Positions 63,291-64,000 of a stretch of DNA of 64,000 nt are shown here, piece after piece; position 1 is the first letter of the stretch; each line of letters begins with the position of its first letter. The notes beneath the pieces were generated by a model that saw only the letters and a program-made list of their open reading frames with translations, did not search any database and was not told the origin of the DNA. The stretch spans positions 558,001 through 622,000 of the forward strand of contig NZ_CP063121.1 of assembly GCF_014931415.1 (NCBI RefSeq), read 5' to 3'. Position numbers and translations under genes: made by a program. The stretch is from Haemophilus parainfluenzae (GTDB lineage Bacteria > Pseudomonadota > Gammaproteobacteria > Enterobacterales > Pasteurellaceae).

Positions 63291-63977
63291 TTAACGTGCG
63301 TTATTTAAATGAAGTTGTTTAAATAACGCACGCATTTCTTCTTCATTCAAACAGCGATATTCACCGTTGCTTAATCCATCAAGTGTTAAATGACTCATTT
63401 GATAACGGATGAGACGCAATGTAGGAAAGCCGATATGTGCCGTCATTCGACGCACTTGTCGATTACGCCCTTCACTAATTTTGATCTCCAGCCAGCTCGT
63501 TGGAATACTTTGACGTTCACGAATAGGTGGGTTGCGAGGCCAGAGAAAATCTGGTTCTGAAATCAACCGCACTTTTGCCGGCTTCGTCATTCCATCTTTT
63601 AATTCAACGCCTTTGCGGAGTTTGTCTAAGTCGGACTCTTCAGGAATACCTTCCACTTGCACAAAATATGTCTTTTCAGTTTTAAACTTTGGATCTGCCA
63701 AGCGATGCTGCACTTCACCATTATTCGTTAAAATCAGCAGCCCTTCGCTATCACGATCCAATCGTCCTGCCGAATACACATTAGGAATAGCAATAAAATC
63801 TTTTAACGTAGCTCGGCTATTTTCATCGGTGAATTGTGTCAGTACATCAAACGGTTTGTTAAATAAAACAACGATTGTTTGTTCTAATGTAAGTGGCTTC
63901 GCTTTTGGCTTAAATGAACGAGTGGATTTTGCCGTTCGTTTGGTTGTAAATGAGCGAGAAGGGAAAGATTTAGACAT
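63291..63977 (-). CDS. rluE: 23S rRNA pseudouridine(2457) synthase
   Basis: RluE (228 residues) modifies U2457 of 23S rRNA. It has a basic N-terminal tail ([21 protein letters not shown]), then [17 protein letters not shown], the catalytic aspartate in [13 protein letters not shown], and [20 protein letters not shown] with [24 protein letters not shown], as in E. coli RluE. It is convergent with the lysine-rich protein gene (2-bp gap). Its start is 23 bp from the end of the window. Confidence 0.93.
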   Translation of the reverse strand: MSKSFPSRSFTTKRTAKSTRSFKPKAKPLTLEQTIVVLFNKPFDVLTQFTDENSRATLKDFIAIPNVYSAGRLDRDSEGLLILTNNGEVQHRLADPKFKTEKTYFVQVEGIPEESDLDKLRKGVELKDGMTKPAKVRLISEPDFLWPRNPPIRERQSIPTSWLEIKISEGRNRQVRRMTAHIGFPTLRLIRYQMSHLTLDGLSNGEYRCLNEEEMRALFKQLHLNNAR

Positions 63978-64000
63978 ATTATTTATTTAGTAAAAAGAGA

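Larger units (their letters stand above)
1477..63575. repeat. Dispersed Haemophilus-type DNA uptake signals (AAGTGCGGT)
   Basis: The 9-bp uptake core is scattered over both strands. Positions checked by hand include 1477, 3036, 4085, 5161, 6679, 12033, 18392, 19863, 24151, 27024, 34221, 45249, 46909, 59438, 60255 and 62432 (plus), and 1506, 7017, 34198, 40095, 45234, 46884, 59455, 60286 and 62449 (complement), with about 20 more not listed. Copies fall in genes and, as inverted pairs, at gene ends. They are the signal recognised during natural DNA uptake in this family. Confidence 0.95.

Overview
The window is a gene-dense stretch (AT-rich, roughly 40% G+C by eye) of a Pasteurellaceae chromosome. 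The 9-bp DNA uptake signal core AAGTGCGGT occurs about once every 1-1.5 kb on both strands, which is the Haemophilus influenzae-type (not the Actinobacillus pleuropneumoniae-type) uptake signal. Several gene blocks match known Haemophilus neighbourhoods: mobA-yihD-dsbA, surA-mltG-tmk-holB-tatD, fruBKA, MFS-hbpA, fkpA-yheO-tusDCB and yibQ-envC-gpmA. The window also carries hemC and hemD in a hemCDXY operon divergent from cyaA. H. influenzae lacks an intact heme pathway and needs X factor, so an X-factor-independent relative such as Haemophilus parainfluenzae is the best guess. No rRNA, tRNA, IS element, prophage or CRISPR array was recognised, and no gene-free gap exceeds 300 bp.

Layout. 0-6.6 kb: ornithine decarboxylase speF (cut by the window edge) and potE, then rseC, rsmJ, trmA, maoP, dsbA, yihD on the minus strand. 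6.6-22.8 kb: mobA, htpX, pepD, gpt, a TPR-glycosyltransferase of unknown target, dnaE, pyrR, a periplasmic parvulin chaperone, mltG-tmk-holB-tatD, a DUF1523 protein, the polyamine exporter homologue paeA and a lipoprotein. 22.8-34.2 kb: fructose PTS operon fruBKA (FruB with two HPr domains), sdhE, rpoE-rseA-rseB with a near-perfect sigma-E promoter, mobB, a DHA2 efflux pump, the heme/glutathione-binding lipoprotein hbpA, and pdxH.

34.2-44.2 kb is the most accessory-looking part. It holds homologues of E. coli YjhC/NanY and YjhB/NanX (2,7-anhydro-sialic acid utilisation), a second Gfo/Idh-type protein in which the catalytic lysine of the EKP motif is replaced by threonine, a GntR/FCD regulator, an SLC13/DASS anion transporter, and a four-gene ABC importer of unknown substrate. 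Good CRP-like sites lie upstream of all three transporter units, and a clear palindrome lies between the regulator and nanX. Read together, this is a catabolite-controlled nutrient-scavenging island.

44.2-64 kb: slyX, fkpA, yheO-tusDCB, a small membrane protein, a YbaK-type editing protein, a T4 endonuclease V-like pyrimidine-dimer glycosylase, a cysteine-type polar amino acid ABC transporter resembling Campylobacter CjaA, hemCDXY divergent from cyaA (TTG start), narP, yibQ-envC, gpmA, a lysine-rich exported protein, and rluE. Many transcription units end in inverted pairs of uptake signals that form terminator hairpins; three further inverted pairs lie inside coding sequence.
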